Assembly: GCA_023958095.1 (NCBI GenBank) | Contig: JAMLGJ010000008.1 | Coordinates: forward strand, 1 to 64,000 | Source of the DNA: Microthrixaceae bacterium | GTDB taxonomy: Bacteria > Actinomycetota > Acidimicrobiia > Acidimicrobiales > Microtrichaceae | Direction of reading: 5' to 3' | DNA: 64,000 nucleotides | Shown: piece by piece, positions 1 to 8,557 of the stretch | How the letters are laid out: each line of letters begins with the position of its first letter | Position numbering within the stretch: position 1 is the stretch's first letter | Made by a program: the position numbers and the translations under genes | The notes under the pieces: generated by a model | Told to the model about the DNA's origin: nothing | The model's input: the letters and a program-made list of their open reading frames with translations, nothing else | Databases searched by the model: none

Positions 1-3000
1 CTGGCCAGGATGGGGTGATACTGGCGGGCTCCCATTTCAATGACGGGTTGGAGTCCCGTGGCGTGTTCGAGGGGTCGTTGGTGGGATCCGAGCCAGGTGT
101 CGTCCATCTCGCCGGGTCGGGTGTCGGGTAGCCCGCCTGCGGTGGGTACACCGTCGGGTGTGTATATGTGCGTGCCGGAGGTTTGGGTGCCGGTGTCATC
201 AGCTTGTGCTGCGATCGAACCCTGGAGATTGGGGTAGGACCACATGATGTTCGTGGATCCTGTACTGCCGCCGGTGATGTTGGCGGCCCAGTTGACTGCG
301 GCGTCGAAGAAGTCCCAGCCGTCTGTGTTGATCAGGTTGTCTGATACCCGGTACATCCACAGTCCAACGCGACGCGCAGGTGCAGTACCGGTCGACATCG
401 TGTCGTTGGTGTCATAACCGAACACGGTGGCTTTGGAGGAGTCACCGTGAATGGTTGCCGCAACAGTTGCTGAACCAGCTGGTTTGCCCCAACCGATCTC
501 ATCGGCCGCGGTGAGGATCGTGACCGCCCCGGCGGAGTTGCCTGCCCCCAGATCATGTGCAGCACCGGCAGCGGTGACATCGATCTGTGTTTGGCTGGCC
601 TGCGGACCGTGATCCACCCACCCGGTCGACCCAGTCATACCCAACTCGTCGAACGCGAACACCTCCGCAGAGATCAACGGCACTGTCGATGCAGCCAACG
701 GTGCTTCGTTCATCGGCGTCGTATCAGACGATTCAGCAACGAAGATCAGATCAGCACCATCATCAGTAGCCGCGTCCACATCGTCGTCTTCCTCAACAGT
801 GACGGTCCACCCGTCCCCCTCGAGACGAGACTTGATCGCAGAATCCAACCCAGTCAACGACGTATCATCACCAACCACCAACACAGCATCACCCGGGCTG
901 CTGCCCGTCGTGGCGGGTTCGGTTGCGATGTGCCGGTCGGCGATGTCGTAGACGTGGTGTTCGCCATCGAGGATGCTGGTGTTGCCATGGTCGTCATAGG
1001 CCAGAGTTCCACCGGCGGTGTTGACAGCAGCAGCGGCAGTGTCGGAGGTGGCCGTCAACCGGTCGGCATGGTCGTAGTCGTAGGTTACAGGCGTGCCAGA
1101 GTCGACGGTCTTCGATACCCGGTTTCCGTTCTTCCCGGCCGCGGTTGCGACACCGGTGCCTGCCGAGGTGTAGTCGTATTCGTAGTGATGTGTCGCAGCA
1201 GTCGATGACGGTGCTTCAGCGAAGCCGTACGCTTCGGTCAGCCGCCCACCGCGGTCATAGATGTAGTTCGGGTTCCCGGGTCTGGGGTCGTGTCCGTCGG
1301 TGGATTGGTCGGTGATCCGGTTCGTCAGGTCTCTGGCTGTGACAACGTCTGAGGTCATGGCCGCTGGTGAGGAGTCAAGCCAGGACATCGACTTGGCGCG
1401 GGCCTTGTCATCGAAAGTGAACACGCCCGAGGTGCCGTTACCCGCGTTACCGGCGCCGTCTGGATAGTAGACTGATTCCATTCGGGACAGGTCGTCATAG
1501 GTTGGTTCCGCGATCACCTCCCCGTTCAGGGTGACTTCGGTGACTTGGTCGTCGTTGTCGTAGGTGTACGCGAGTGTTCCACCCGGGTTCGATTTGGAGG
1601 CGACTCGTCCCAAGTTGTCATAGGTGGTGGTGGTGGTGAACCCCCAGACGTCTTCATAGGAGGTGGGGCGTCCTGCCCAGTCCGTGGTCGTTGTGATCGT
1701 CCCGGCAGCATCGGAGACCGATGTGACACGCGGGTCACCGGATACTGCGTAGCTATATGACACAGTGCGTGCTGGTTGCCCACCCCACGCCGGATAGGAG
1801 ATCTCATCTGCACGGCCGGCGTCGTCATAGGTCGTGCAGGTCCACGGTTCGGAGCCCAAATCGGCCGAAGCGCGGTATCCGACTTGGCGGCCCGCGTCGT
1901 CGTACACATACTCGCGAACGATCGGGTCTTCTCCGCCGACGCCGTCCGGATCTGCCTGAGTGGTGCGTTTCGGCAACCCCAACTGGTCAGTGCCCGCTGA
2001 CACGCCGCACACCGCTGCGATGGGACCTTCAGTGGGGCTGTAGTGGTCATAGGTGACCGTTGAGTCAGACCCCGATGGCAACGTTCGCGACTTGCGACGC
2101 AGATACTTGTTCGGGTCCACTTCTTCGAACGTCTGCGACGTGGTCAGATCCAACCCACCCGGGTCCACGGTCGTAGAGCGGGGGATACCGAGGTATGTCT
2201 CATCGACCGTGGCGGTGCCGGCCTCGTCGTAGGACACCTCGACCACATCACTGTGTGTCGCGGACACACGTGTTTCGGTTCGTGTACTCAGCCCAAACTC
2301 GGGACGCACGTTCGCTGCAGGTGTGGCTGTCCAACTGCCGGCAGGTGGCTGCCATTCAAGTTTGAATCCACCTGTGCCTCCAGAATCAGTGGCAGCGTCA
2401 GCAGTTTCGATAACGATCGGATACCACTTATCGACCATGTCGGCAGATACGACCACCTCTACCTCGGCTGTCACCGTAGAGGCCCCACCGGGATCCGCTT
2501 CATCGAGTTGGTTGTCGTAGGACTCGTGTGCAAGCAGGCTTGTGGGACCCCAGCCGACTGCGCGCAGGTTGTAGGTGCCCACACTTGAGAACTTCACCGA
2601 CCCGGTCGCCCGCATCGACCAGCCATCAGACGATGGCAGTTCGCTATGTGGTGTACCGGTTCCGTGCTGATAGGTGTCGGTGATCGCTCCGTGACCGACC
2701 GGTGCACCCTGTAAGTCCTCGTTGTCCCAGTACTGTGCCGAGAACCCGGTCAGGTTACCGTCATAGACGGTCGTTGCCAGAGGCGTTGAACTGCCACCAG
2801 AAGCCGTTCCTGTCGTTTCGCTGGTCGCGCCGAACTCGGTGCGGTTTGCCGGACCCCACTGTTGCACCGGACGGCCACGGTCATCATAGACCGTGCCGGT
2901 GCGCATCCACACGGTGCTATCGGATTCGTCGAGGCTTTCGGTGTCGGTCCACAACACACGATCAGTTGTTTCGTCCTCCCAACGTGTGTGGGTGGTTCGC

Positions 3001-4508
3001 AGACGCCGGTCCTCGAATTTGGTGGCACGCCCGCGGTCATCGAGGGTGTAGCGGGTTGTGAACCCGTTCGGTTCGCTCCGGTTGGCGTCGGTGACTGTTG
3101 TTGACCCGGTGGCGTATCCGAGGTTGGTTTGCGGGCGGGGATGGGTTGTATCCGGCTTCGGACCTCTGATGGAGGTGACACGGCCTTCCGGGCTGTCATA
3201 GGTGATGTCTGTTGTGTGCCCAGGGTCAGTGTCGGAGAACACGCCTGCGGTGATCAGCCGGTTCGTGTACGGATCGCGGATCGATTCGATCTGATGCCCA
3301 GAGTTCCAGCCGAGGTCCCATACGGCCTGGTCGTCGGTGCCGGTGCCCAGGTTGCCGTTGCCGTCCTCGACGATCCTGGCGATTTGATGCACGCCATTGG
3401 AGGTCGTGTACCAGAACGCTGTAACCGAGTCGTCCATGTGCACGATCTTGCACAGCAGACCGCTCGGAGCCACCGACAGGCCTGTCGGCGCGGAAGTTTG
3501 ACACGAACCGCCTCCGTAGTGGAACTCGATGGTCCGCCCAGTGACAGGATCAGTGACCGAGGTGAGCTTCTTCGGGCTACCAGTGTCATAGGTGTACTCG
3601 AGCGCGGTAGGTGAGGTGTCATCGGCAAGGTTGTTCGACGCCGAGTCGATCGCACCGCTCGAGTCGAACTCCACAGTCCAGCCGCCGGTGGTTTGCCACT
3701 GATATCCGGACCCGACCTCTGTGAACAACGAGTAGTTGTTGTCTTCGACCGGCTCCCATCGGTCATCTGCGTCGTTCCAACGGAACGACTCGCGGCCGCC
3801 ATCGGTCATCCGGATCACAGCCGACCCGTCGTCGGTGAACTCCAGCGACGTGACTGGCAGCTCACCCCAGGAGCCACGCCACCCCGGTGGGAGCCCAGGA
3901 GTCGCTTCCAGAAGCGCCGCGCCAGAATTGAGTAGCGAGTTGTACGACAGCGACACCCCGGCGCCACCACCCAGAGTGGTCACCTGCCGTGATGACCAAC
4001 CGAAGACCATGTTTCCTGTTGCAGCGTTCACGGTCAACGGACTCCGATAGACCATCGGCGATGGCCCACCGGTACCCAACCTACGGTCAAAGGTGAACGA
4101 GAACAGCTGGCTCGAGGTCGCCTGGAACCCGTCATCAGCCCACACCCGCCAGTGGTACGTATGACCGTCCTCGAGCTCAGCGGCCGTGATCTGACCTGAC
4201 GGCAACGTCGTCGACGTACCGCTCCACGTCGCGATATCGCCGCTGCCCTCGTTCGTGTCAATCGCATTCGAAGCAACCGAGAAGTGGTACTGAACCGATG
4301 ACTGACCCGGCGCCAAGGTCGTATCGGAAACAGCGTCAACCGCCAAAGTCGGTACCGCGTCGATTGTACCAGCGAAGAACTGTTCACCACTCGGTGCCGA
4401 CGAAGCAGCAATCGGTGGAGCCGGCGGGGCGTCGTTGACCGTCAACACCAACCCCACACCCAGATCTTTGAAGTTGTAGGACCCACCGGGTCCGCGGGGA
4501 TCCCCCAC
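1..4508 (-). CDS. RHS/YD-repeat protein, central and C-terminal part (partial at left edge)
   Basis: This is the continuation of the 4442-6061 protein in the -1 frame, open without a stop to the window edge (about 1500 residues). It begins with SYNFKDLGVGLVLTVNDAPP, then a fibronectin-like stretch, then the RHS shell with many YD repeats (YDDAGRQVGY, YDNLGRVASK, YDRGGRLTEAY). A PA14-like carbohydrate-binding domain (GFSAQYWDNEDLQG) lies at about 2765-2290. An extra alpha/beta domain (DAVLVVGDDTSLTGLDSAIK) at about 899-265 is inserted just before the terminal RHS core signature EMGARQYHPILA near the edge. The variable C-terminal toxin should start just left of base 1. The GTG at 4508 is only nominal: without the frameshift this would be one protein of more than 2000 residues. 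The break could be a sequencing error, a real mutation or recoding. Confidence 0.8.
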   Translation of the reverse strand, partial: MGDPRGPGGSYNFKDLGVGLVLTVNDAPPAPPIAASSAPSGEQFFAGTIDAVPTLAVDAVSDTTLAPGQSSVQYHFSVASNAIDTNEGSGDIATWSGTSTTLPSGQITAAELEDGHTYHWRVWADDGFQATSSQLFSFTFDRRLGTGGPSPMVYRSPLTVNAATGNMVFGWSSRQVTTLGGGAGVSLSYNSLLNSGAALLEATPGLPPGWRGSWGELPVTSLEFTDDGSAVIRMTDGGRESFRWNDADDRWEPVEDNNYSLFTEVGSGYQWQTTGGWTVEFDSSGAIDSASNNLADDTSPTALEYTYDTGSPKKLTSVTDPVTGRTIEFHYGGGSCQTSAPTGLSVAPSGLLCKIVHMDDSVTAFWYTTSNGVHQIARIVEDGNGNLGTGTDDQAVWDLGWNSGHQIESIRDPYTNRLITAGVFSDTDPGHTTDITYDSPEGRVTSIRGPKPDTTHPRPQTNLGYATGSTTVTDANRSEPNGFTTRYTLDDRGRATKFEDRRLRTTHTRWEDETTDRVLWTDTESLDESDSTVWMRTGTVYDDRGRPVQQWGPANRTEFGATSETTGTASGGSSTPLATTVYDGNLTGFSAQYWDNEDLQGAPVGHGAITDTYQHGTGTPHSELPSSDGWSMRATGSVKFSSVGTYNLRAVGWGPTSLLAHESYDNQLDEADPGGASTVTAEVEVVVSADMVDKWYPIVIETADAATDSGGTGGFKLEWQPPAGSWTATPAANVRPEFGLSTRTETRVSATHSDVVEVSYDEAGTATVDETYLGIPRSTTVDPGGLDLTTSQTFEEVDPNKYLRRKSRTLPSGSDSTVTYDHYSPTEGPIAAVCGVSAGTDQLGLPKRTTQADPDGVGGEDPIVREYVYDDAGRQVGYRASADLGSEPWTCTTYDDAGRADEISYPAWGGQPARTVSYSYAVSGDPRVTSVSDAAGTITTTTDWAGRPTSYEDVWGFTTTTTYDNLGRVASKSNPGGTLAYTYDNDDQVTEVTLNGEVIAEPTYDDLSRMESVYYPDGAGNAGNGTSGVFTFDDKARAKSMSWLDSSPAAMTSDVVTARDLTNRITDQSTDGHDPRPGNPNYIYDRGGRLTEAYGFAEAPSSTAATHHYEYDYTSAGTGVATAAGKNGNRVSKTVDSGTPVTYDYDHADRLTATSDTAAAAVNTAGGTLAYDDHGNTSILDGEHHVYDIADRHIATEPATTGSSPGDAVLVVGDDTSLTGLDSAIKSRLEGDGWTVTVEEDDDVDAATDDGADLIFVAESSDTTPMNEAPLAASTVPLISAEVFAFDELGMTGSTGWVDHGPQASQTQIDVTAAGAAHDLGAGNSAGAVTILTAADEIGWGKPAGSATVAATIHGDSSKATVFGYDTNDTMSTGTAPARRVGLWMYRVSDNLINTDGWDFFDAAVNWAANITGGSTGSTNIMWSYPNLQGSIAAQADDTGTQTSGTHIYTPDGVPTAGGLPDTRPGEMDDTWLGSHQRPLEHATGLQPVIEMGARQYHPILA
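2290..2765 (-). other. PA14-like domain inside the RHS protein
   Basis: Within the RHS reading frame, the segment from NLTGFSAQYWDNEDLQG through VSADMVDKWYPIVIET to GGFKLEWQPP has the PA14 pattern: an aromatic, Asn/Asp-rich start, a Lys-Trp-Tyr-Pro-Ile strand and a closing Leu-x-Trp. PA14 domains are beta-barrels that bind carbohydrate or peptide. Here it interrupts the YD-repeat shell and could present the protein to a target surface. Domain limits are estimates. Confidence 0.65.
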
Positions 4509-6061
4509 GCGAGCCCCGTCGTGCTCGCGGCCAACGCGGACTTCACCTGTGAGGTTCGATCGAAGTAGAACTGCGACGTACCCGTGGTCGAACCAAGCTG
4601 GCCGCCACCAACAGCACCCGACCAACTCCAAGCCGTAGGAGCGTGCAACTTCAGCGTCGAAGAACCGCTGTATCCCCCTTCGCGATTGAACACCAACGCA
4701 GCCGTAAACACCTTGTCCGCACCAGAACCCGTCAGCCCATAGTCCCCGGCAGCGGTCGACATATCCACACCGAACGCAGTCCGCCAAACCGAAAACGGGT
4801 ACCCAGAGATCGCAGGATACCCTGCCCGCAGCCAAGACGAAGGCCCCCCAGAACCACACTCGGTGCCAAGCACGTTCAGATACGCACGATGCCCATATGC
4901 CCCGACAAGGACATCCGGGTCCAGCACAACCGGGAACGCCTCGTCAGGCTGGGAGGCCAGCCAATCCGGATCAACCGAAACCTCGACGACCGACTCGTCT
5001 TCACCAGGGACCTTCGATCGAACCAACGGCGACGCCGCAGGATCCAACACCGGCATCTCGTCCGCGCCCGACAAGGCCACCACCGGCCCAAAGGAGACCT
5101 CACCGCCCAGAGAACCCCTCGGCACCAAGGATGCTCGGGCCGCCTCCGACGGACGCTCGGCCTCCGCGAACGTCCGCACGCCGCGAGACAACTCGACCCC
5201 AGCATCACCGCCGCGATCCTCAGCAGCTGCTGCAAGCCCCAACGACGTCGCGGGCGTCACCCGAGGATCCGGCGGAACCACGGAACCGTCATTCAACGCC
5301 GCCTCTGCCCCCGAAGCAGGTTCGCGCCAAACCGAGTCCAACTCCGCACCCGAAACAGCGAACCGCACCGCGCCCGCACCATCTGGGCGCCGCTGAAACA
5401 CCACATCCTCAGACAACCCAGACACACCAACCCGATACCGGAGATCCACCCCCGGCCACACATCGCGGTACCAAACCAACGACGGATCCGCCTCGTCAAC
5501 CTCCGGAACGACGACACCATCAGGCTCGACACCATCCAACCCAACAGGAACCGACGTGATCACACGACCCGACGGCAACTCCAACTCGACACCCGAATCC
5601 GACCCGCCAAAGCGCACAACGAAGCTGTTGCGATCCGCGACCAACCCACCATCACCGCTCTCACGCACCGTGGTGTCGATCAACTCGAAGTTACCGTCAT
5701 CTGACTCGTACGCCACAGGCTCAGACGAAACACGAACCTCAACCAGACCATCACTCCGCGCAAATGCCCGTGAATAAGAGCTTCGCCGCTCGACCAACTC
5801 CTCGCCAACAGTCGCGTCCGGATCCGGTACGACCACCGGCGACATCTCCAACTCCTCGGGAGGATCAGACCTCACCACAGGATCCGAGAACACCTCCGAA
5901 GGCAACCCCGGCACCAACGACGCAGACTCATAGGCCGGTTCGAGACTCGCAGAACGGACACCTGGCGCCTGCGCACCGACAACCACCGCGAAGGGCACTT
6001 GACCGATGAACAACACAGCACACGCAGTCACCCAGAACAGCACAACGCCACGGCGAGACAC
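4442..6061 (-). CDS. RHS/YD-repeat protein, N-terminal part (frameshifted)
   Basis: This is the secreted N-terminal part of a giant RHS-family protein. A signal peptide (hydrophobic core VVLFWVTACAVLFIG) is followed by an acidic beta-rich region and, from about residue 395, a DNRLRE-like beta domain with a DRTSQVKSALA segment. I chose the GTG at 6061 because GGGAGG lies about 8 nt upstream; an in-frame TTG at 6067 sits on top of that site. The frame ends at a TGA (4444-4442) shortly after a run of five G (4502-4506, minus strand). The protein clearly continues in the neighbouring frame, so one base appears lost. Base composition and wobble use look less GC-biased than the genes beyond 6.7 kb. 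RHS proteins are usually surface or secreted polymorphic toxins; the toxin end is outside the window. Confidence 0.8.
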   Translation of the reverse strand: MSRRGVVLFWVTACAVLFIGQVPFAVVVGAQAPGVRSASLEPAYESASLVPGLPSEVFSDPVVRSDPPEELEMSPVVVPDPDATVGEELVERRSSYSRAFARSDGLVEVRVSSEPVAYESDDGNFELIDTTVRESGDGGLVADRNSFVVRFGGSDSGVELELPSGRVITSVPVGLDGVEPDGVVVPEVDEADPSLVWYRDVWPGVDLRYRVGVSGLSEDVVFQRRPDGAGAVRFAVSGAELDSVWREPASGAEAALNDGSVVPPDPRVTPATSLGLAAAAEDRGGDAGVELSRGVRTFAEAERPSEAARASLVPRGSLGGEVSFGPVVALSGADEMPVLDPAASPLVRSKVPGEDESVVEVSVDPDWLASQPDEAFPVVLDPDVLVGAYGHRAYLNVLGTECGSGGPSSWLRAGYPAISGYPFSVWRTAFGVDMSTAAGDYGLTGSGADKVFTAALVFNREGGYSGSSTLKLHAPTAWSWSGAVGGGQLGSTTGTSQFYFDRTSQVKSALAASTTGLAWGIPADPVGPTTSKIWVWGWC

Positions 6062-6531
6062 AGCCAACCCCTCCCAAGGAACTCAACGGCAACAGAACGG
6101 GACCGCAACAAACCAGGAGGCTTCGCGCTGAGAATTCGTCGCGACCCACTCCGGCGTTGCGCTGGACCACTCATCTCGGTGTCTTTGTTCGGTGGCGTCG
6201 CCGGTTCGCTCCACCACCCATTTCCCTCGTGGCCATGTCTCGTCCTGCGGCCGGCGGCACGCATTGAACCGCCCTGGGGTCGTTGGAGGCTCTGGGGTCC
6301 TCCCCAGAATCAGGTGTCCATCAACTCGTGGCAACTCCACGGCGCCAAAGCGATCAATTCGGTCGGCGACGAGACAGCGCTCTGGTAGTCGCCGCCGAGG
6401 AACTGTCGGGTCAGGGAGTGGCCTGCATACGGGCACCTCCCAACTCCCGAAGATTTTGGCCCGGTGTATAGAGCGTCAGAACCCGACGATTCGAACGGGG
6501 TGTAGCGGTGCACCCGGCTCACCATCCAACC

Positions 6532-6552
6532 TGTCCCATGGTTTGTCCCATG
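6532..6552. repeat. 12-base direct repeat TGTCCCATG x2
   Basis: TGTCCCATG occurs at 6532-6540 and 6544-6552, giving an exact 12-base period, about 105 bases inside the att-like site. Short phased direct repeats near an attachment core resemble integrase arm-type sites; this role is inferred. Confidence 0.4.
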
Positions 6553-6619
6553 AACCCATTGGTGCGGACCCAGATGGGCTGACACCGCAGCCTCTTACAG
6601 ACCGACAGGACGAGACCTC

Positions 6620-6636
6620 GCACCACCAGGTGGTGC
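6620..6636. repeat. Perfect 8-bp inverted repeat beside att-like site
   Basis: GCACCACC and GGTGGTGC flank a single A, 21 bases before the tRNA fragment. No T-run follows on either side, so a terminator is unlikely. It could be a recombinase or repressor site. Confidence 0.4.
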
Positions 6637-6656
6637 AGGATGGACGTCTGGGATCA

Positions 6657-6702
6657 CTTTCCTAAACCGTGCGTCGCAGGTTCGAATCCTGCCGGGAGCG
6701 CC
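6657..6702 (+). mobile_element. Attachment-like site: 3' part of tRNA-Arg(CCT)
   Basis: The sequence from TTTCCTAAACCGT to GGGAGCG matches the 3' half of a tRNA. It has anticodon loop TTCCTAA (anticodon CCT), 3' anticodon strand ACCGT, variable loop GCGTC, T arm GCAGG-TTCGAAT-CCTGC, acceptor strand CGGGAGC and a G discriminator. The 5' half is missing: bases before the loop do not pair with ACCGT, and no GCTCCCG acceptor strand lies upstream. A clean break at the anticodon loop is what integrases that target tRNA genes leave at the distal end of an element. The intact gene would then lie beyond the left edge in the same orientation. The adjacent RHS gene with different composition supports this. 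A decayed tRNA is the alternative. Confidence 0.75.
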
Positions 6703-6734
6703 GATGTCCTGAACTCACACACTGCCGGGGGCGA

Positions 6735-7562
6735 TCAGACACAGGGGTTGCGCATCTCGCCGATGCCCTCGATCCAGGTCTCGAGCACGTTGCCCGGGGC
6801 GAGGAAGCGCGGGGGTGTCCTGCCGACCCCCACCCCGGCGGGCGTGCCGGTGAAGATCACGTCACCCGGCAGCAGCGGCACCACCGCCGACAGCTCCGCA
6901 ACCAGCTGCGGCACCGAGAACACCATGTCACTGGTGCGCGAGTCCTGGACGGTTTCCCCATCCACGGAGCATCCGAGTGCGAGGTCGTCGGGATCGTCGA
7001 ACTCATCGGTGCTCACGACCCAGGGCCCCATGGGACCGAACCCGCGGCGGGACTTGCCCAGGGAGAACTGGGCACCTGCGGCGACCTGCAGGGTCCGGTC
7101 GGTGACATCCTGACCGATGGTCAGCCCGGCAATGTGGCCCCATCCCTCCGAAGCCGCGACGCGATCGGCCCGGCGGCCGACCACGGCAACCAACTCGACC
7201 TCCCAGTCGACCGTTTCGCCGACGACCTCGATCTCGTCGTGGGGCCCGGCCAGCGACGCCGGGAACTTGGTGAACGTCGCGGGCACCTCCGGCACGGCCT
7301 TGCCCGTCTCCGCGGCGTGTGCCGCGTAGTTGAGCCCGATCGCGAACACCTGCCGGGGCCGCGGCACCGGACACCCGAGGCTCCCCTCGTCGAGCGGACC
7401 GGTTGCACGGTCCACCGAGGCAGCGAGCTGCACCACTTCGTCCCAGTTCTGCAACGCCGCCATCGGGTCCGGCCCGAGGCGCCCCCCGGAAACCGCCTCC
7501 AGATCGGCGACGCCGTCGTCCAGCACGATCACGCCGCGCCCCGCCTGGTTCGCGAACCTCAT
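6735..7562 (-). CDS. Fumarylacetoacetate hydrolase family protein
   Basis: This 275-residue protein of the FAH superfamily contains metal-dependent hydrolases, decarboxylases or isomerases of 2-oxo acids and acylpyruvates. Family marks are FAIGLNYAAHAAETG, the metal-binding acidic strand DWEVELVAVVG, the GQDVTDR turn, and the closing IFTGTPAGVG loop. Length suits the single-domain bacterial form. The start is the ATG overlapping the stop of the upstream SDR (ATGA), so the two are translationally coupled and probably act in one catabolic route. Substrate cannot be told from sequence. It is the first chromosomal gene right of the att-like site, with its 3' end 32 bases from it. Confidence 0.88.
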   Translation of the reverse strand: MRFANQAGRGVIVLDDGVADLEAVSGGRLGPDPMAALQNWDEVVQLAASVDRATGPLDEGSLGCPVPRPRQVFAIGLNYAAHAAETGKAVPEVPATFTKFPASLAGPHDEIEVVGETVDWEVELVAVVGRRADRVAASEGWGHIAGLTIGQDVTDRTLQVAAGAQFSLGKSRRGFGPMGPWVVSTDEFDDPDDLALGCSVDGETVQDSRTSDMVFSVPQLVAELSAVVPLLPGDVIFTGTPAGVGVGRTPPRFLAPGNVLETWIEGIGEMRNPCV

Positions 7563-8422
7563 CGCTCCGCCGCCAGGTCCCGGGACTCCCTCGGTGCAGC
7601 ACCTCCAGGGGGCAGTCCATCCAGGTCGTGCACCTCGAGTCCCCACTCCTCCAACAGCTCGAGGCTCACCGCCTGCAGGCCGGTCACCTCCTCATCGCAG
7701 CGGCACAGAGCCACCGTGGCCTCCACCATCGCCTCCATCGGTTCGACCTGGTCGGCTCCGAGTGCGTCACCCACGAGCGCGTCGGCACCCTCGCTCAACA
7801 CCGCTGCACGCGGTTCCACGGCGTTCACCCGGACCCCGGTTCCGTGCAGTTCGGCCGCCAGGCCGTTCGTGATGCGGTTCAGTGCGGCCTTCGAGGCACC
7901 ATAGGTCGCGATCGTGCTCCCCAGGTGCCCCAGCTCGTAGGGAGGGCCGGCCCACGACCGCGCGGCTCCACTGGAGACGTTGACGATCCAACCCTCGCCC
8001 CTGTCGACCATGGCGGGAGCCGCATCCCGGGCCAGGTCCGACGGAGCGTGGAGGTTCAGCTCGAAGAGGATCCGGCGTCGCTTGGTCGACATCTGCAACA
8101 GCGGCTCGTAGATGGCAGCGGCCGCGTTGTTCACGAGGACGTCGACACCACCACCGAGGCCTTCCACGGCCTCGGGCACCACACGCGCACGGTCGGCCTC
8201 GTCGCTCAGGTCGGCCACGACCAGCACCGCGCGCCGACCGTGGGCCTCCACCTGCCGGGCGGTCTCCAGCAGGCTTCCCGGGAGGGCCTCGGCGGGCTCC
8301 ACGGTGCGGGCCACGAGCGCGACATCCGCTCCCTCGGCGGCCAGGCGCCGCGCGACCGCCGCCCCGATGCCACGGCTGGCCCCGGTGACGATGGCCCTGC
8401 GTCCGTGGAAGCGGCCCGTCAC
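7559..8422 (-). CDS. Short-chain dehydrogenase/reductase (SDR)
   Basis: This classical SDR of 287 residues has the Rossmann motif TGASRGIG near the N-terminus, VNNAAAA after strand 4, NVSSGAAR for the catalytic Ser region and YGASK with the catalytic Tyr and Lys. The GTG at 8422 starts just before GRRAIVTGASRG, as usual for the family; a longer in-frame extension back to 8599 looks noncoding. The C-terminal tail after the Rossmann fold is longer than usual and has no clear domain. The gene runs directly into the FAH hydrolase by ATGA overlap. The oxidised or reduced substrate is unknown. Confidence 0.85.
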   Translation of the reverse strand: MTGRFHGRRAIVTGASRGIGAAVARRLAAEGADVALVARTVEPAEALPGSLLETARQVEAHGRRAVLVVADLSDEADRARVVPEAVEGLGGGVDVLVNNAAAAIYEPLLQMSTKRRRILFELNLHAPSDLARDAAPAMVDRGEGWIVNVSSGAARSWAGPPYELGHLGSTIATYGASKAALNRITNGLAAELHGTGVRVNAVEPRAAVLSEGADALVGDALGADQVEPMEAMVEATVALCRCDEEVTGLQAVSLELLEEWGLEVHDLDGLPPGGAAPRESRDLAAER

Positions 8423-8557
8423 CGACGACCCCGTCCGAATGACCCCGGACGCGGGGCGACGACTCGGTGCATACCCGCAAGGTAGCGAGTCCACCGTCGT
8501 GTCGCCCGCCGGACGTCTGGCGCTGCCCACCACGGCGACCGCTCCATCGCCAACGCG

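Larger units (their letters stand above)
6062..6656. other. Gene-free stretch between RHS gene and att-like site
   Basis: About 600 bases with no convincing gene. Overlapping ORFs on both strands have no recognisable domains and no consistent ribosome sites. It holds the presumed RHS promoter, a 12-base direct repeat (TGTCCCATG at 6532 and 6544) and a perfect inverted repeat GCACCACC-A-GGTGGTGC (6620-6636) next to the tRNA fragment. Such elements would suit integrase/excisionase binding, but no recombinase gene is in view. Confidence 0.5.

Noticed and set aside
4643-5704. Plus-strand open frame opposite the RHS N-terminus
   Set aside because: Arg/Pro/His-rich shadow with no signal, domain or ribosome site.
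6600-6702. A complete tRNA gene
   Set aside because: Only the 3' half is present; no 5' acceptor strand, D arm or pairing anticodon strand can be found upstream.
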